The notes beneath the pieces were generated by a model. That model saw only the letters and a program-made list of their open reading frames with translations. It did not search any database and had not been told where the DNA came from. Made by a program: the position numbers and the translations under genes. Below are positions 1 through 7,888 of a stretch of 23,163 nt of DNA, in pieces. Origin of the DNA: CAZLMG01 sp964560765 (GTDB taxonomy: Bacteria > Bdellovibrionota_B > Oligoflexia > Oligoflexales > CAZLMG01). Numbering within the stretch: the stretch's first letter is position 1; each line of letters opens with the position of its first letter. Location of the stretch: contig CAZLMG010000055.1 in assembly GCA_964560765.1 (NCBI GenBank), forward strand, positions 1 through 23,163, given 5' to 3'.

Positions 1-246
1 GATCGGGTTTAACTATCTGAAATTTAGTGCAAAATGACACCTACAAGACATCAGGCGCTCAAATGGACGTAACAACTTCTCGCAATCTAATGAAGTTATT
101 GACAAGATTCTGACTTAAATGATCGGCGTCCCACTCCGTAGCCATCGCTTCTCCTCACTTATACCAAACATTCCCACGTCTGATGGGCGGCACGCTACGT
201 GCAGGTTTGCCAGCAAATCCCTGAGTATCGAAATAGGAGTCGACGC
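1..246. other. leading intergenic region
   Basis: No complete gene is visible here. Bases 2-37 are open in one forward frame and end in TGA, so they could be the last eleven codons of a gene beginning before the window, but this is too short to judge. A TTGACA hexamer lies at 99-104 with no good -10 box at normal spacing. The end of the region holds the ribosome binding site AGGAG (235-239) of the first gene. Confidence 0.4.
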
Positions 247-2055
247 ATGCGAAACTCGCTCATCTTGATGACGGTCTCTGTGACCACGCTTCTCACCGCA
301 TGTTGGGGCGAGAACTCAGAGCGCAAGAAGACAGGGGAAACCTCACAGGTACAGGGACGTGATGCTGCCCATGCGGATACGACACCTGGCAGCATGAATC
401 TTACAGACCATCAGATGCGACAACTAGCTGCCTATTTCGCCGTGACTTCAACCGACGACGTGGAAGTCAAACAGACCATTTCCCAACATGGCCTAGAGGG
501 GCAGCATCTCGTGTTGCCAGCGCTGATGGGGCAGGCTGCTGTCCAGGAGCGCTGGGTGCGCAAGATTTATCAGGCGTTCGATAAGCCACTCAGCGACGAG
601 GCCTTGGAGCTTTGGTTGGCTCGTTTTGAAATCGAAGGCTTTGATCCCTACTTTGCCACGTTAACGTTTCTCTTAAACAGCACCTTCAGCGAGCCCGTCG
701 ACCTGCGGGATTTTATGCTGGGAGCACTGGATTCCATGAAATCGCTGAGTCCGACGGGGGAGCTCTCCGTTGAGATCGGCAATCCGTTGCTGCTCGATAG
801 CTATGAGAACCACATGCACTACTTGGTCATGGGAGTGCTCCAAGCCCTGGATCAGGAATTTGCCAAGTACCTGCATACTTCCGGCGAGGTCGACACCACG
901 TCATTGCTGCTGACAGGTTTTGATGATGGCGAAGACAGCTCGAACGCGAGTCATTCGCCAACTCCGACGGTCTCTCCTGAGTCTGAGGGCTCCCCAGAAC
1001 CTGGCGAAAGCCCCAGTCCTACTTACGCACCCTCGGACTATGCTTACTCTCCAGACCCAAATCCGAGCCCTACCTATACGCCGTGGGACGATACAGAATC
1101 ACCATCTACGACATCGGACCAGCCAGATGTTGAGTTTTTGGCTGATCAGCGACCTGCAGCCGAAATTTCCGAGCAGGCGAAAGCGGCCGTAGCCAAGGCT
1201 GTGGCGCCGCAACCCGGAGCTCTACGACGCATTCCAGAAATCGACGGGCAAAAGAAATTTCTCGCGCAAGCTGGACAGCTTGGCGCTGGCAACGATTTGG
1301 CGAGAATTCTCGCGCCCAATGGTGACGCGGCATTCGGCCAGCGACCGCCAGGATTCCAAGCCGGCGGCGGCCCGACTTTGGTCGGCAACCCGTGGGGTAA
1401 TGGTGGATTTGCCTTTGGTCGCATCGGTGGTTCGGGGGCAGGCGATAGTCCACTCAATGGAGGCGGTGGCTTTCCCATTGGCGATTTGGCTTTCGGCGGA
1501 CAAGGTGGTGCTGGACCGTTTGGATGGGCGCCGGGCGGCGGTTTTCCTTTGGGGCGTGCTGTAGGCGGCGGTGATGGGCCCCAGACGGGCGGTGGAACCT
1601 TTCCAATGGGTGACCTGGCACAGGGCGGTCAGAATGGTTCAAACCCATTCGGACGGGGTGGAATCCCTAACGGCATTCTCGCTCCCAACCCGGGGCATAA
1701 TCCCAGCGGTGGCGGTGGCTCAGGCACCGGCAGCATCATCAATGGTCTAGTCGTTGGTCCTCATGGTGGTGGACAAGGTGGTGCTGGACCGTTGGGATGG
1801 GCTTCGGGCGGCGGCAGCGGCATCCCCAATGGCATCATCTTCAATCCGGGCGGTGGTACAGGTGGCGGTAGCGGGCAAGGCCCGGGCGGCAACATGGTGG
1901 CAGGAATTCGTCTACCTGCTGGAGGCGGCAGCTCAGGCGGATCTGGCGGAATTTGGAACGGCATTATGGCCGGACCATCCACCGGCGGTGGATCAGGAAT
2001 GGGTGGCTGGATGCCCTATTATGGCGGCGATGACACGGGATTCGCCCTCCATTGA
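247..2055 (+). CDS. lipoprotein with helical domain, Pro/Ser linker and Gly-rich repeat tail
   Basis: Predicted 602-residue exported lipoprotein of unknown function. The ATG at 247 is chosen because AGGAG lies 7 nt upstream and the protein then starts with a short basic n-region, a hydrophobic stretch and lipobox LTAC (Cys19); a GTG at 199 in frame lacks both. Residues about 50-215 look helical and contain W103-V-R..Y108 and A119-L-E-L-W-L, a pattern shared with the next gene and with the gene at 21551 and resembling DUF4214-type repeats (inference). Residues 235-293 are a Pro/Ser/Thr/Asp linker. From about residue 372 the chain is mostly Gly with recurring hydrophobic islands of the form IPNGI, IINGL, IWNGI. 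It looks like a surface protein with an extended or beta-rich tail. It is followed after 128 nt by the 2184 gene on the same strand. Confidence 0.85.
   Translation: MRNSLILMTVSVTTLLTACWGENSERKKTGETSQVQGRDAAHADTTPGSMNLTDHQMRQLAAYFAVTSTDDVEVKQTISQHGLEGQHLVLPALMGQAAVQERWVRKIYQAFDKPLSDEALELWLARFEIEGFDPYFATLTFLLNSTFSEPVDLRDFMLGALDSMKSLSPTGELSVEIGNPLLLDSYENHMHYLVMGVLQALDQEFAKYLHTSGEVDTTSLLLTGFDDGEDSSNASHSPTPTVSPESEGSPEPGESPSPTYAPSDYAYSPDPNPSPTYTPWDDTESPSTTSDQPDVEFLADQRPAAEISEQAKAAVAKAVAPQPGALRRIPEIDGQKKFLAQAGQLGAGNDLARILAPNGDAAFGQRPPGFQAGGGPTLVGNPWGNGGFAFGRIGGSGAGDSPLNGGGGFPIGDLAFGGQGGAGPFGWAPGGGFPLGRAVGGGDGPQTGGGTFPMGDLAQGGQNGSNPFGRGGIPNGILAPNPGHNPSGGGGSGTGSIINGLVVGPHGGGQGGAGPLGWASGGGSGIPNGIIFNPGGGTGGGSGQGPGGNMVAGIRLPAGGGSSGGSGGIWNGIMAGPSTGGGSGMGGWMPYYGGDDTGFALH
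1495..1541 (+). repeat. internal coding duplication, copy 1
   Basis: A 47-nt stretch in the Gly-rich tail recurs at 1768-1814 with four mismatches. The offset is 273 nt (91 codons), so the frame is kept. Both copies encode a GQGGAGP-x-GWA core followed by Gly. It points to growth of the tail by in-frame tandem duplication. Confidence 0.85.
1768..1814 (+). repeat. internal coding duplication, copy 2
   Basis: Second copy of the 47-nt segment at 1495-1541, 43 of 47 bases identical and in the same reading frame. Confidence 0.85.
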
Positions 2056-2069
2056 AATCAGGCCAACGC

Positions 2070-2116
2070 GCGGGCAGTGTGGAACTGCCCGCAATCTCAG
2101 CACTTTCAGCGCTGAG
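2070..2116 (+). terminator. two tandem hairpins between the first two genes
   Basis: GCGGGCAGT (2070-2078) pairs perfectly with ACTGCCCGC (2084-2092) around a 5-nt loop. A second, weaker stem follows: CTCAGC (2096-2101) with GCTGAG (2111-2116). No T-run follows either, so this is at best an attenuator, a partial terminator or an RNA-stability element between the lipoprotein gene and the downstream coupled pair. Confidence 0.45.
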
Positions 2117-2183
2117 TCGCTTGCATACCTCAATAATCACTTAGACTTTTCCGAAAAGCCCCCTGCTATCTGGGGAGACAAAT

Positions 2184-3257
2184 GTGAAGTGGTTGGTCGG
2201 CGCCATCGTCGCATCAGTTTTGGGATTTGGACTTTGGCACCAGGTCAGAAATCCCCATGGCCACGACCTCGACCCCGAGCGAGTCATCTCATTGTTGCTC
2301 TCGCCATCGCATTCACAGTCGCAAGAAACTTTGCGAGACGTCAAGGGGCTTAGCCCGCAGCACATAGCACACGAGCTTGTCTCTCTTGACTCATGCCTGG
2401 GCTGGATCCGGCATGCGTTCTTGCTCATTTTGGAGCGTCCACCCAATGACAAAGACGCCTTGCGCTGGCTGGTCGATTGTGGTCAGGCGGATCAATTCGT
2501 GTTGGCCCTAAATCTATTGATTACCGAAGAGTTTCAACGACGATTTCTGACGCTGCAGATGTCGGATACGCAAATCGTCACTGTCTACGTTCAGAGGATG
2601 TCGAAATTCATTGCGGGTCTTGTAGAAATCCCAAAGGAATGGCAGCAGTCGGCTTCGCTCGAGTCACTCGCAAGTGCGGCGCTATCCAGCTACCAACAAC
2701 TACAAGACGATCGCGAGCGACTGGCGAATGCCGCCCTCGACATTATGGCGAATGAGCTTGCCTCTGGACTGTGGGCGAAGGCTCGTACCTTCGTCTCGAT
2801 GACCGAGCTGCTGTATTTCGAGGTTTCTGGGGTCGAGTTGGCTAAAGTAACCAGTGACAAGATTGAGCCGCGTCATCAACAGTTGCGCGAGACGTTGTTG
2901 CTGGCTCGACCAGCGTTGGTGCGGGGCATCTCCAGCGCCATGAGGGTTAACTTTTTTTCGGCAATTGGCTCGGTGAATCTAAGCGTCAACTGTCGCCCAC
3001 CCCAATGTTTGCGGATGCGTATTTCGGTCACGCGATATCCATACTCGCTTGCGCCTGCCGAGTATGAGCATCTCTGCCAACTGTTACGCCCCTTGCGCGT
3101 GACTCATTTGGATGAAGCCGATAGAAAACTGTGGTTGGATAGGCCACCCTGCTACCGACTGATTGATGAGATCGCCCATTATGGTCGGGAGATTGGACTT
3201 CTAACTGGATCACGGCCCATGGCTTCGCCGTTGCATGGATCCGGGGAGGCGCACTGA
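2184..3257 (+). CDS. membrane-anchored protein of unknown function, DUF4214-like helical segment
   Basis: Predicted 357-residue protein starting at GTG 2184, with GGGGAG (2172-2177) 6 nt upstream. Residues 1-20 form a signal anchor without a lipobox Cys, so the rest is probably periplasmic. Residues 74-95 contain W-I-R...ERPP....ALRWL, followed by a TEEFQRRF-type helix. This resembles DUF4214-type motifs (a 'LGRxP..GL.YW' helix pair followed by a 'SxEFQ' helix) and matches the spacing seen in the preceding lipoprotein. The remainder is mostly helical, with two Cys in an SVNCRPPQCLR segment. The stop TGA overlaps the ATG of the next gene by one base (TGATG at 3255-3259), which implies translational coupling. 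Molecular function is not known. Confidence 0.82.
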   Translation: MKWLVGAIVASVLGFGLWHQVRNPHGHDLDPERVISLLLSPSHSQSQETLRDVKGLSPQHIAHELVSLDSCLGWIRHAFLLILERPPNDKDALRWLVDCGQADQFVLALNLLITEEFQRRFLTLQMSDTQIVTVYVQRMSKFIAGLVEIPKEWQQSASLESLASAALSSYQQLQDDRERLANAALDIMANELASGLWAKARTFVSMTELLYFEVSGVELAKVTSDKIEPRHQQLRETLLLARPALVRGISSAMRVNFFSAIGSVNLSVNCRPPQCLRMRISVTRYPYSLAPAEYEHLCQLLRPLRVTHLDEADRKLWLDRPPCYRLIDEIAHYGREIGLLTGSRPMASPLHGSGEAH

Positions 3258-5080
3258 TGAGTGGACTTGCCGAAAGAGTCTCGCGTTCTAGCTGGCAAGC
3301 GATCTTGCTGATGATGACGTCCATCGTCGGCAATTATGATGCACGGGGCGACGCGCAGCATACCCAGCTCTTTGTGGATGATCCTGACAGGTTGGCAGCG
3401 ATAGAGTCTCAGCTGCGAGGCTTGGGGGGAATCCTGTGCGGGGACCGTGCCGCCAAGCTAAACACCGCCGAATTGGCGGCGGCGTGTCAACCTTACTTCG
3501 ATGTGGCGCGGGGCATCGACCGGGAGCTGCAAGCCGAACAAAGAGAGGCCATATCCCATCGTTGGCACCTGGAGGCCTCGGATGTGCACTTTGATCGACA
3601 ATTTCTTCGAAGCAGTAATACTCAATTTCAACTCGTAGGTGTGGTGGCGCGTCCAGACGAACCAGCGTCACCGGCATCCCGGGCCTGTGGCGAGTTGCGC
3701 CTCATTTTCCGTCTGACTCTGCTCGCGCACCCGACGATTGGTCCGACAGCGGTGCCGATGACGTTGATGGTGGTCCTGCATCCCCATTCAAGGCAAGAAT
3801 CGGATGCGACCAAGGATCGAGGCACTTGCCTGACATGGATCGATAGCATGGCTGATCAAAGTAATCGCCAGGTGTTGGCCTTGATCCGCAAGGGAAGCAT
3901 CGATCGCATCGAAGTCAACATTCAGTCTTTCTTTACACGAAGTCGGTATCACAAACTGGCAGCCGGGCAGGCCCATTACCTGATGCAGACATTCAGTCTA
4001 CAGAATCAGCGCTTCATCACTGTGCCTCTGCGCAACTCGCCTGATGTCCAACGCATCAGCTTGAACCAAGATCTGAAAGCTGAACTGCGGCAGTGGATCA
4101 TGGACAACCGCGCTGCCATTGAATCTGGGCACTATCTCTTGCCAGAGAAATTTCTTACGCAGCGCGCCGTATCGATATCGCCTCATGGTATGCAACGCCT
4201 CGCCAATCGGCCCTTTCGGCAGATCTTCTCGGACGAGGAGCTTGCTCAACTAGCTACGAACGCTGAGGGTGCGCAAGACCAAGTGGCCATGGTGTTACGT
4301 CGCCTCGATGGGCTGACCTGCGTGGGCTGCCACCAGAGTCGTAGCGTTGCCGGATTTCATTTTCTGGGCAAACCTCGCGGCTCTGACTCGTTCAATCGCC
4401 CATTTGTCGCGGCGTCCCCCCACTTTTACGAAGTGCAGGCTTGGCGCCAACAAGAGCTATCCGCGAAAGTAAAAGCCGTACCCGCTTCCGCAATTCCGTT
4501 TCCTGAGCGATCGTTTGCTGCCTTTCCGGCATTTAGTCGCTCGATACCATGCACTCTTTCACGGGATGTATCTCCAAGCTGGGATTGCCCCATCGGCCTT
4601 TTGTGTCGACCTCATCCAACTCAATCCGAATCCATTCGTGATCCCATCGGTCTGTGCCAAAATCCGGCGATTGAACCTGCGCAGATGTGTCAAGGTTCAA
4701 CGTATCGCTTCTCGCCCAATCCCCTTTTAGACATCTTGCTCGTCAGTGAGAACCTTGGCTGCGCCGGTGCAACAACCCGCGGCTGCACGGGCGCCGAAAC
4801 TGGTTTTCCTGATGGCTTTTGCGGTATGGACTGCGAGTGGGGTAACGAGAATTTTCTTTGCCAAAAAATACCGGTGGCTGGACCTTTTGACGCCTGTCTG
4901 CAGTCGGGAGCGGCATTTGCGGATTGTCTGGCCGCAAGCGACTATCAGGGGCTGGTGCAGCGCTGTGACGTGGATCGCCCCTGTCGTGATGACTATATCT
5001 GCGGTACGGCACAGGATGCGCGCTTTGGCGCCTGCGTCCCCACGTACGTCTTGCCTCAGATGTCAATCGAGGGGCTGTGA
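3257..5080 (+). CDS. exported protein with one CxxCH heme motif and Cys-rich C-terminus
   Basis: Predicted 607-residue protein. Its start is coupled to the preceding gene and is preceded by GGGGAGG about 9 nt upstream. A hydrophobic segment at residues 14-24 suggests export. Residues about 90-330 form an unrecognised domain. The CVGCH motif at residues 355-359, followed by QSRSVAGFHFLG, is a c-type heme attachment site; I associate this context with uncharacterised proteins of myxobacteria and related groups (from memory, not searched). From residue 432 to the end there are 16 Cys, including an RPCRDDYICG...FGAC pattern of EGF-like, disulfide-bonded type. With a single heme and no recognised enzymatic domain, a role in redox sensing, electron transfer or surface binding is possible but unproven. 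It converges on the channel gene, with 8 nt between the stops. Confidence 0.82.
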   Translation: MSGLAERVSRSSWQAILLMMTSIVGNYDARGDAQHTQLFVDDPDRLAAIESQLRGLGGILCGDRAAKLNTAELAAACQPYFDVARGIDRELQAEQREAISHRWHLEASDVHFDRQFLRSSNTQFQLVGVVARPDEPASPASRACGELRLIFRLTLLAHPTIGPTAVPMTLMVVLHPHSRQESDATKDRGTCLTWIDSMADQSNRQVLALIRKGSIDRIEVNIQSFFTRSRYHKLAAGQAHYLMQTFSLQNQRFITVPLRNSPDVQRISLNQDLKAELRQWIMDNRAAIESGHYLLPEKFLTQRAVSISPHGMQRLANRPFRQIFSDEELAQLATNAEGAQDQVAMVLRRLDGLTCVGCHQSRSVAGFHFLGKPRGSDSFNRPFVAASPHFYEVQAWRQQELSAKVKAVPASAIPFPERSFAAFPAFSRSIPCTLSRDVSPSWDCPIGLLCRPHPTQSESIRDPIGLCQNPAIEPAQMCQGSTYRFSPNPLLDILLVSENLGCAGATTRGCTGAETGFPDGFCGMDCEWGNENFLCQKIPVAGPFDACLQSGAAFADCLAASDYQGLVQRCDVDRPCRDDYICGTAQDARFGACVPTYVLPQMSIEGL

Positions 5081-5088
5081 TGTGGCGC

Positions 5089-5916
5089 CTACGGCACGTG
5101 TGATTTTTCGCTCACACCTGCAAGTTCACGCCGCACCTCGTCAAGCTGATCAGCAATTTGCTTTAGCTTTATCTCTGCCAGAACTTTGCTAGGACTGATG
5201 GCCGCTACGTCGGAGTCGTCGTTCGGAGCAGCTGCAGCTTGCATGGCGCTGACGATGACTCCGACAAATAGGTTGAGCATGGTAAACGTTGCGACCATGA
5301 TGAAAGGCACGAAGAATGCCCAAGCCAAGGGAAATTGTTCCATAACCGGCCTGACGATACCCATGGACCAGCTTTCCAAAGTCATCACTTGAAATAGGGT
5401 GTAAAACGATGCACCTAATGAGCCAAACCATTCTGGAAAGTGGTCGCCAAACAACTTAGTGGCCATGACGGCGGCCACGTAATAGATAATGCCAAGCAAA
5501 CCAGCAATAGAGCCGATACCGGGAATGGCTTCAAGCATGGCGTTGATGATACGCTTGAGGCTGGGAGCAGCATGAACCAGTCGCAAAACGCGCAAGACCC
5601 TCAGTCCCCGTAACACGGAAAATCCACCCCCGGCTGGTGCCAACGCGATGCCCACCACGAGGAAGTCAAAGATGCGCCAAGGGTCGCGAAAAAAACGTGT
5701 CCCATAGGCGAAAATGGCCAGAGCTAGTTCGGCTACAAATACGGACAAGCACAGGGCGTCAAGTCTTAAGATCCATGGTCCGAATGGGGAGTTCATCACT
5801 GTCTTTGATGTCTCGAGACCTAGCAGGATGGCATTGAAAACGATAAGTACCATAATCGACGATTGAAACGAGCGATGTTCGACCCAATGACCGACTCGCT
5901 GACGCCAGGATGTCAT
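5089..5916 (-). CDS. bacterial voltage-gated sodium channel (NaChBac/NavBac type)
   Basis: A 275-residue subunit with six membrane segments, close to the usual NavBac length. The S4 voltage sensor carries regularly spaced Arg at 103, 106, 109 and 112 (LRGLRVLRVLRLV). The pore has TLESWSM at 179-185, the canonical NavBac selectivity filter whose Glu181 forms the high-field-strength ring. S6 is rich in F, V and I and ends in a short acidic neck and a heptad-like helix (about 242-268), matching the C-terminal four-helix coiled coil of the family. It should assemble as a tetramer in the inner membrane. The ATG at 5916 is preferred because GGAGG lies 11 nt upstream; a GTG at 5949 would add eleven residues. 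It is the last gene of a run of four on the minus strand, 57 nt after the di-heme enzyme. Confidence 0.93.
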   Translation of the reverse strand: MTSWRQRVGHWVEHRSFQSSIMVLIVFNAILLGLETSKTVMNSPFGPWILRLDALCLSVFVAELALAIFAYGTRFFRDPWRIFDFLVVGIALAPAGGGFSVLRGLRVLRVLRLVHAAPSLKRIINAMLEAIPGIGSIAGLLGIIYYVAAVMATKLFGDHFPEWFGSLGASFYTLFQVMTLESWSMGIVRPVMEQFPLAWAFFVPFIMVATFTMLNLFVGVIVSAMQAAAAPNDDSDVAAISPSKVLAEIKLKQIADQLDEVRRELAGVSEKSHVP

Positions 5917-5973
5917 AAAGGATGTATCCTCCGGTTTGAATGCCGGCACGAATTTACCCTGACGAACAGTCTT

Positions 5974-6993
5974 TTAAAAGGATGATGTTTGCAGAAATTC
6001 TTCGTCGGTGAGGGTGCTTAGAAAGGCGATGAGTGCTGCCTTTTCCTCATCACTCAACTCTAGCGGGCGCCCGTCCTGCATGAGTGGATCCAGTGTGGCG
6101 GAGCGCTTCACGCCGCTGTCGTAGAAGTCGATCACTTCAGCCAGGGTAGAAAAACGTCCGTCGTGCATATAAGGAGCGGTGACGGCGATATTGCGCAGAG
6201 TTGGAGTCTTAAAGAGTCCGCGATGTCGGCCCTCGTTGGTAAACAACGCTCGGCCAAGATCGGAGGGAGCCTCGTCGAGGCCGTTGTTATGGAATTTATG
6301 GTCTGTGAACAGCGCCGTCCCATGACAGTGGAAGCACTCGGCCTTTTCTGAGTTAAAAAGCTCCAGCCCGCGTTTTTCTTCTTCCGTGAATTCCTCGGCG
6401 CCAACCAGGTAGCGATCGTAGCGTGAGTTAGCGGAAATCAAAGTGCGTTCGAACTGGGCGATGGCTTGGCTAATGCGCCTACCGGTAATGCGGCGATCGC
6501 CGAAGGCAGAGGCGAACAGCTTCGGATACTCGTCGTGTTCGCGCAACTTGAGGATGACATTCGCCATCGTCTCGTTCATTTCCAGCCGATCCTTGATGGG
6601 TGCCAATGCTTGTTGCTCAAGGGTTGGCGCCCGACCATCCCAGAAAAACGAAGTCGCCCACGCCAGGTTGATCAGTGGCATGGAGTGGCGCTTTCCTTGT
6701 TTCCCATCTACGCCGAGGCTGAGGATGCGCGCATCGCTAAAGCTGACGCTTTGTTGGTGACAGTCGGCACACGACACAGTGTTGTCCAGGGAAAGCATTC
6801 GGTCGTGAAACAGAGCCCTACCCAGATCGATCCCTTCCTCGGTGAGCGGGTTGCTGGACGGTAGCGCTAGGTTGGGGAAGAATGCAGGAGTCGTTAGTTG
6901 ATAGGGAGTGGGTGGTGGCAACGTCTGATCGCTGGCTGGTCCACAGCCAGCACTTCCCAGCATCAGGTAGGTGAATAGCCACCGCAATTGCAA
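5974..6993 (-). CDS. MbnH family di-heme enzyme (MauG/cytochrome c peroxidase superfamily), lipoprotein
   Basis: A 339-residue di-heme c-type cytochrome of the MauG/bacterial cytochrome c peroxidase superfamily. Heme sites are CADCH (75-79) and CFHCH (220-224). Also seen are the family segments FFWDGR near residue 118 and APYMHDGRF near residue 275. An N-terminal hydrophobic stretch with Cys17 in SAGC suggests a lipid-anchored periplasmic protein. The partner MbnP gene lies immediately upstream, which fits MbnH, known to convert a Trp of MbnP to kynurenine. The start is an unusual TTG directly after the MbnP stop TAG and in the same frame; GAGG 5 nt upstream supports it. The next ATG, at 6963, would remove the signal. 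It could also act as a generic cytochrome c peroxidase, but the context favours MbnH. Confidence 0.9.
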   Translation of the reverse strand: MQLRWLFTYLMLGSAGCGPASDQTLPPPTPYQLTTPAFFPNLALPSSNPLTEEGIDLGRALFHDRMLSLDNTVSCADCHQQSVSFSDARILSLGVDGKQGKRHSMPLINLAWATSFFWDGRAPTLEQQALAPIKDRLEMNETMANVILKLREHDEYPKLFASAFGDRRITGRRISQAIAQFERTLISANSRYDRYLVGAEEFTEEEKRGLELFNSEKAECFHCHGTALFTDHKFHNNGLDEAPSDLGRALFTNEGRHRGLFKTPTLRNIAVTAPYMHDGRFSTLAEVIDFYDSGVKRSATLDPLMQDGRPLELSDEEKAALIAFLSTLTDEEFLQTSSF

Positions 6994-7788
6994 CTAGTCC
7001 TCAGTGTATTCAGCGGAGAATACGCTGGTACCATTCTCCCTAAGTTTGTCTTGGGCTTCTTCACTGGACATGACCATGGGATAGGCTGTGAGGTCGTATG
7101 TGTGAGGATCACTCATCCACTCGAGAATGTCCATGCGAATGATGAGATCTCCTGTTGCTGCCTCAGGAACAATCACATCCAGGGTCACAGAAAAGGAGCG
7201 ATCGCCGCCATTTGTCGGGCCGGTATGAACCATGAAGCTTTTACCCTTGGCGCTGTCATCCATTTGATGAGAGCTGTGATCGTCATGGCCGCTTTGCGCG
7301 GCGACCAGTTCGCTGATATCTGGCAAGTTGCCCTCGAGTTGCATGTAATGATAGCCGCCACCGAGATTTTCCGGCCAGGCCATATTTGCAAACTCGGCAT
7401 CATTCGGCAGTGCAACTTCGTTGGCAACGCCGAAGGTAAAGCGTACTTGTTCGAACGCTGACGTTGTTTCGCCCACATTGACGATGGCCGTGTTGCTTTC
7501 TTCCAAATCGCGGAAGTGTGCGGACGTCACCGTTAGCGCTTCGTCTTCTTCTCCAGTGCTTGGAATCAGAACGATGTCAGTCAGGATGTATGCGATCTTG
7601 CTGACCGTAAAGTTTTGTTCGAGGGCGTTCTTGTACGTCCTGGAAAAGGTGACCGCTTCTTCACCGGCGAATTCGGAAAATCGCACGTTGAGTCCGGGTA
7701 GGTCCGCGTTTGCTTTCGAGCCGCCGCCATTGCCTTGGCACGAGCATAGGCTCATAGCGGCTACGATTACGGAAATTCCTTTTGACAT
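6994..7788 (-). CDS. MbnP family copper-binding lipoprotein
   Basis: A 264-residue lipoprotein with lipobox LCSC (Cys17). MbnP-family features include a beta-rich chain with a YKNALEQNFTVSKIAYIL strand near the start, the conserved segment AWPENLGGGYHYMQLEG (Trp138) and ILEWMSDPHTYDL (Trp224). In characterised MbnP, a Trp is oxidised to kynurenine by the adjacent MbnH and becomes part of a copper site; Trp138 is my candidate here (inference). A His-rich stretch (GHDDHSSH, 167-174) could add metal ligands. The ATG at 7788 is chosen because GGAGG ends 5 nt upstream; an ATG at 7800 overlaps that site. No methanobactin genes are visible, so this is probably a general copper-handling pair. Confidence 0.87.
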   Translation of the reverse strand: MSKGISVIVAAMSLCSCQGNGGGSKANADLPGLNVRFSEFAGEEAVTFSRTYKNALEQNFTVSKIAYILTDIVLIPSTGEEDEALTVTSAHFRDLEESNTAIVNVGETTSAFEQVRFTFGVANEVALPNDAEFANMAWPENLGGGYHYMQLEGNLPDISELVAAQSGHDDHSSHQMDDSAKGKSFMVHTGPTNGGDRSFSVTLDVIVPEAATGDLIIRMDILEWMSDPHTYDLTAYPMVMSSEEAQDKLRENGTSVFSAEYTED

Positions 7789-7888
7789 GTCGCCCTCCAT
7801 GCAGTCAAACCCGACTCCCGCCTTGGTGTCGGCCGCTTTGGAGCATTCTTGAGCGATTTTTCAAGCAACCATTAGAAGGTTCGCGATA

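Noticed and set aside
2..37. Possible last codons of an upstream gene
   Set aside because: Eleven codons are too few to tell from chance.
99..120. TTGACA with TTAAAT as a promoter
   Set aside because: Spacing is only 10 nt, and no -10-like hexamer occurs at 16-18 nt.
1222..1982. Several minus-strand frames opposite the Gly-rich tail
   Set aside because: Pro-rich translations are the expected complement of Gly codons; no start signals.
1360..2055. Repetitive Gly-coding DNA as a CRISPR or tandem-repeat locus
   Set aside because: Repeats are irregular, stay in one reading frame and encode a Gly-rich tail; no constant repeat with unique spacers.
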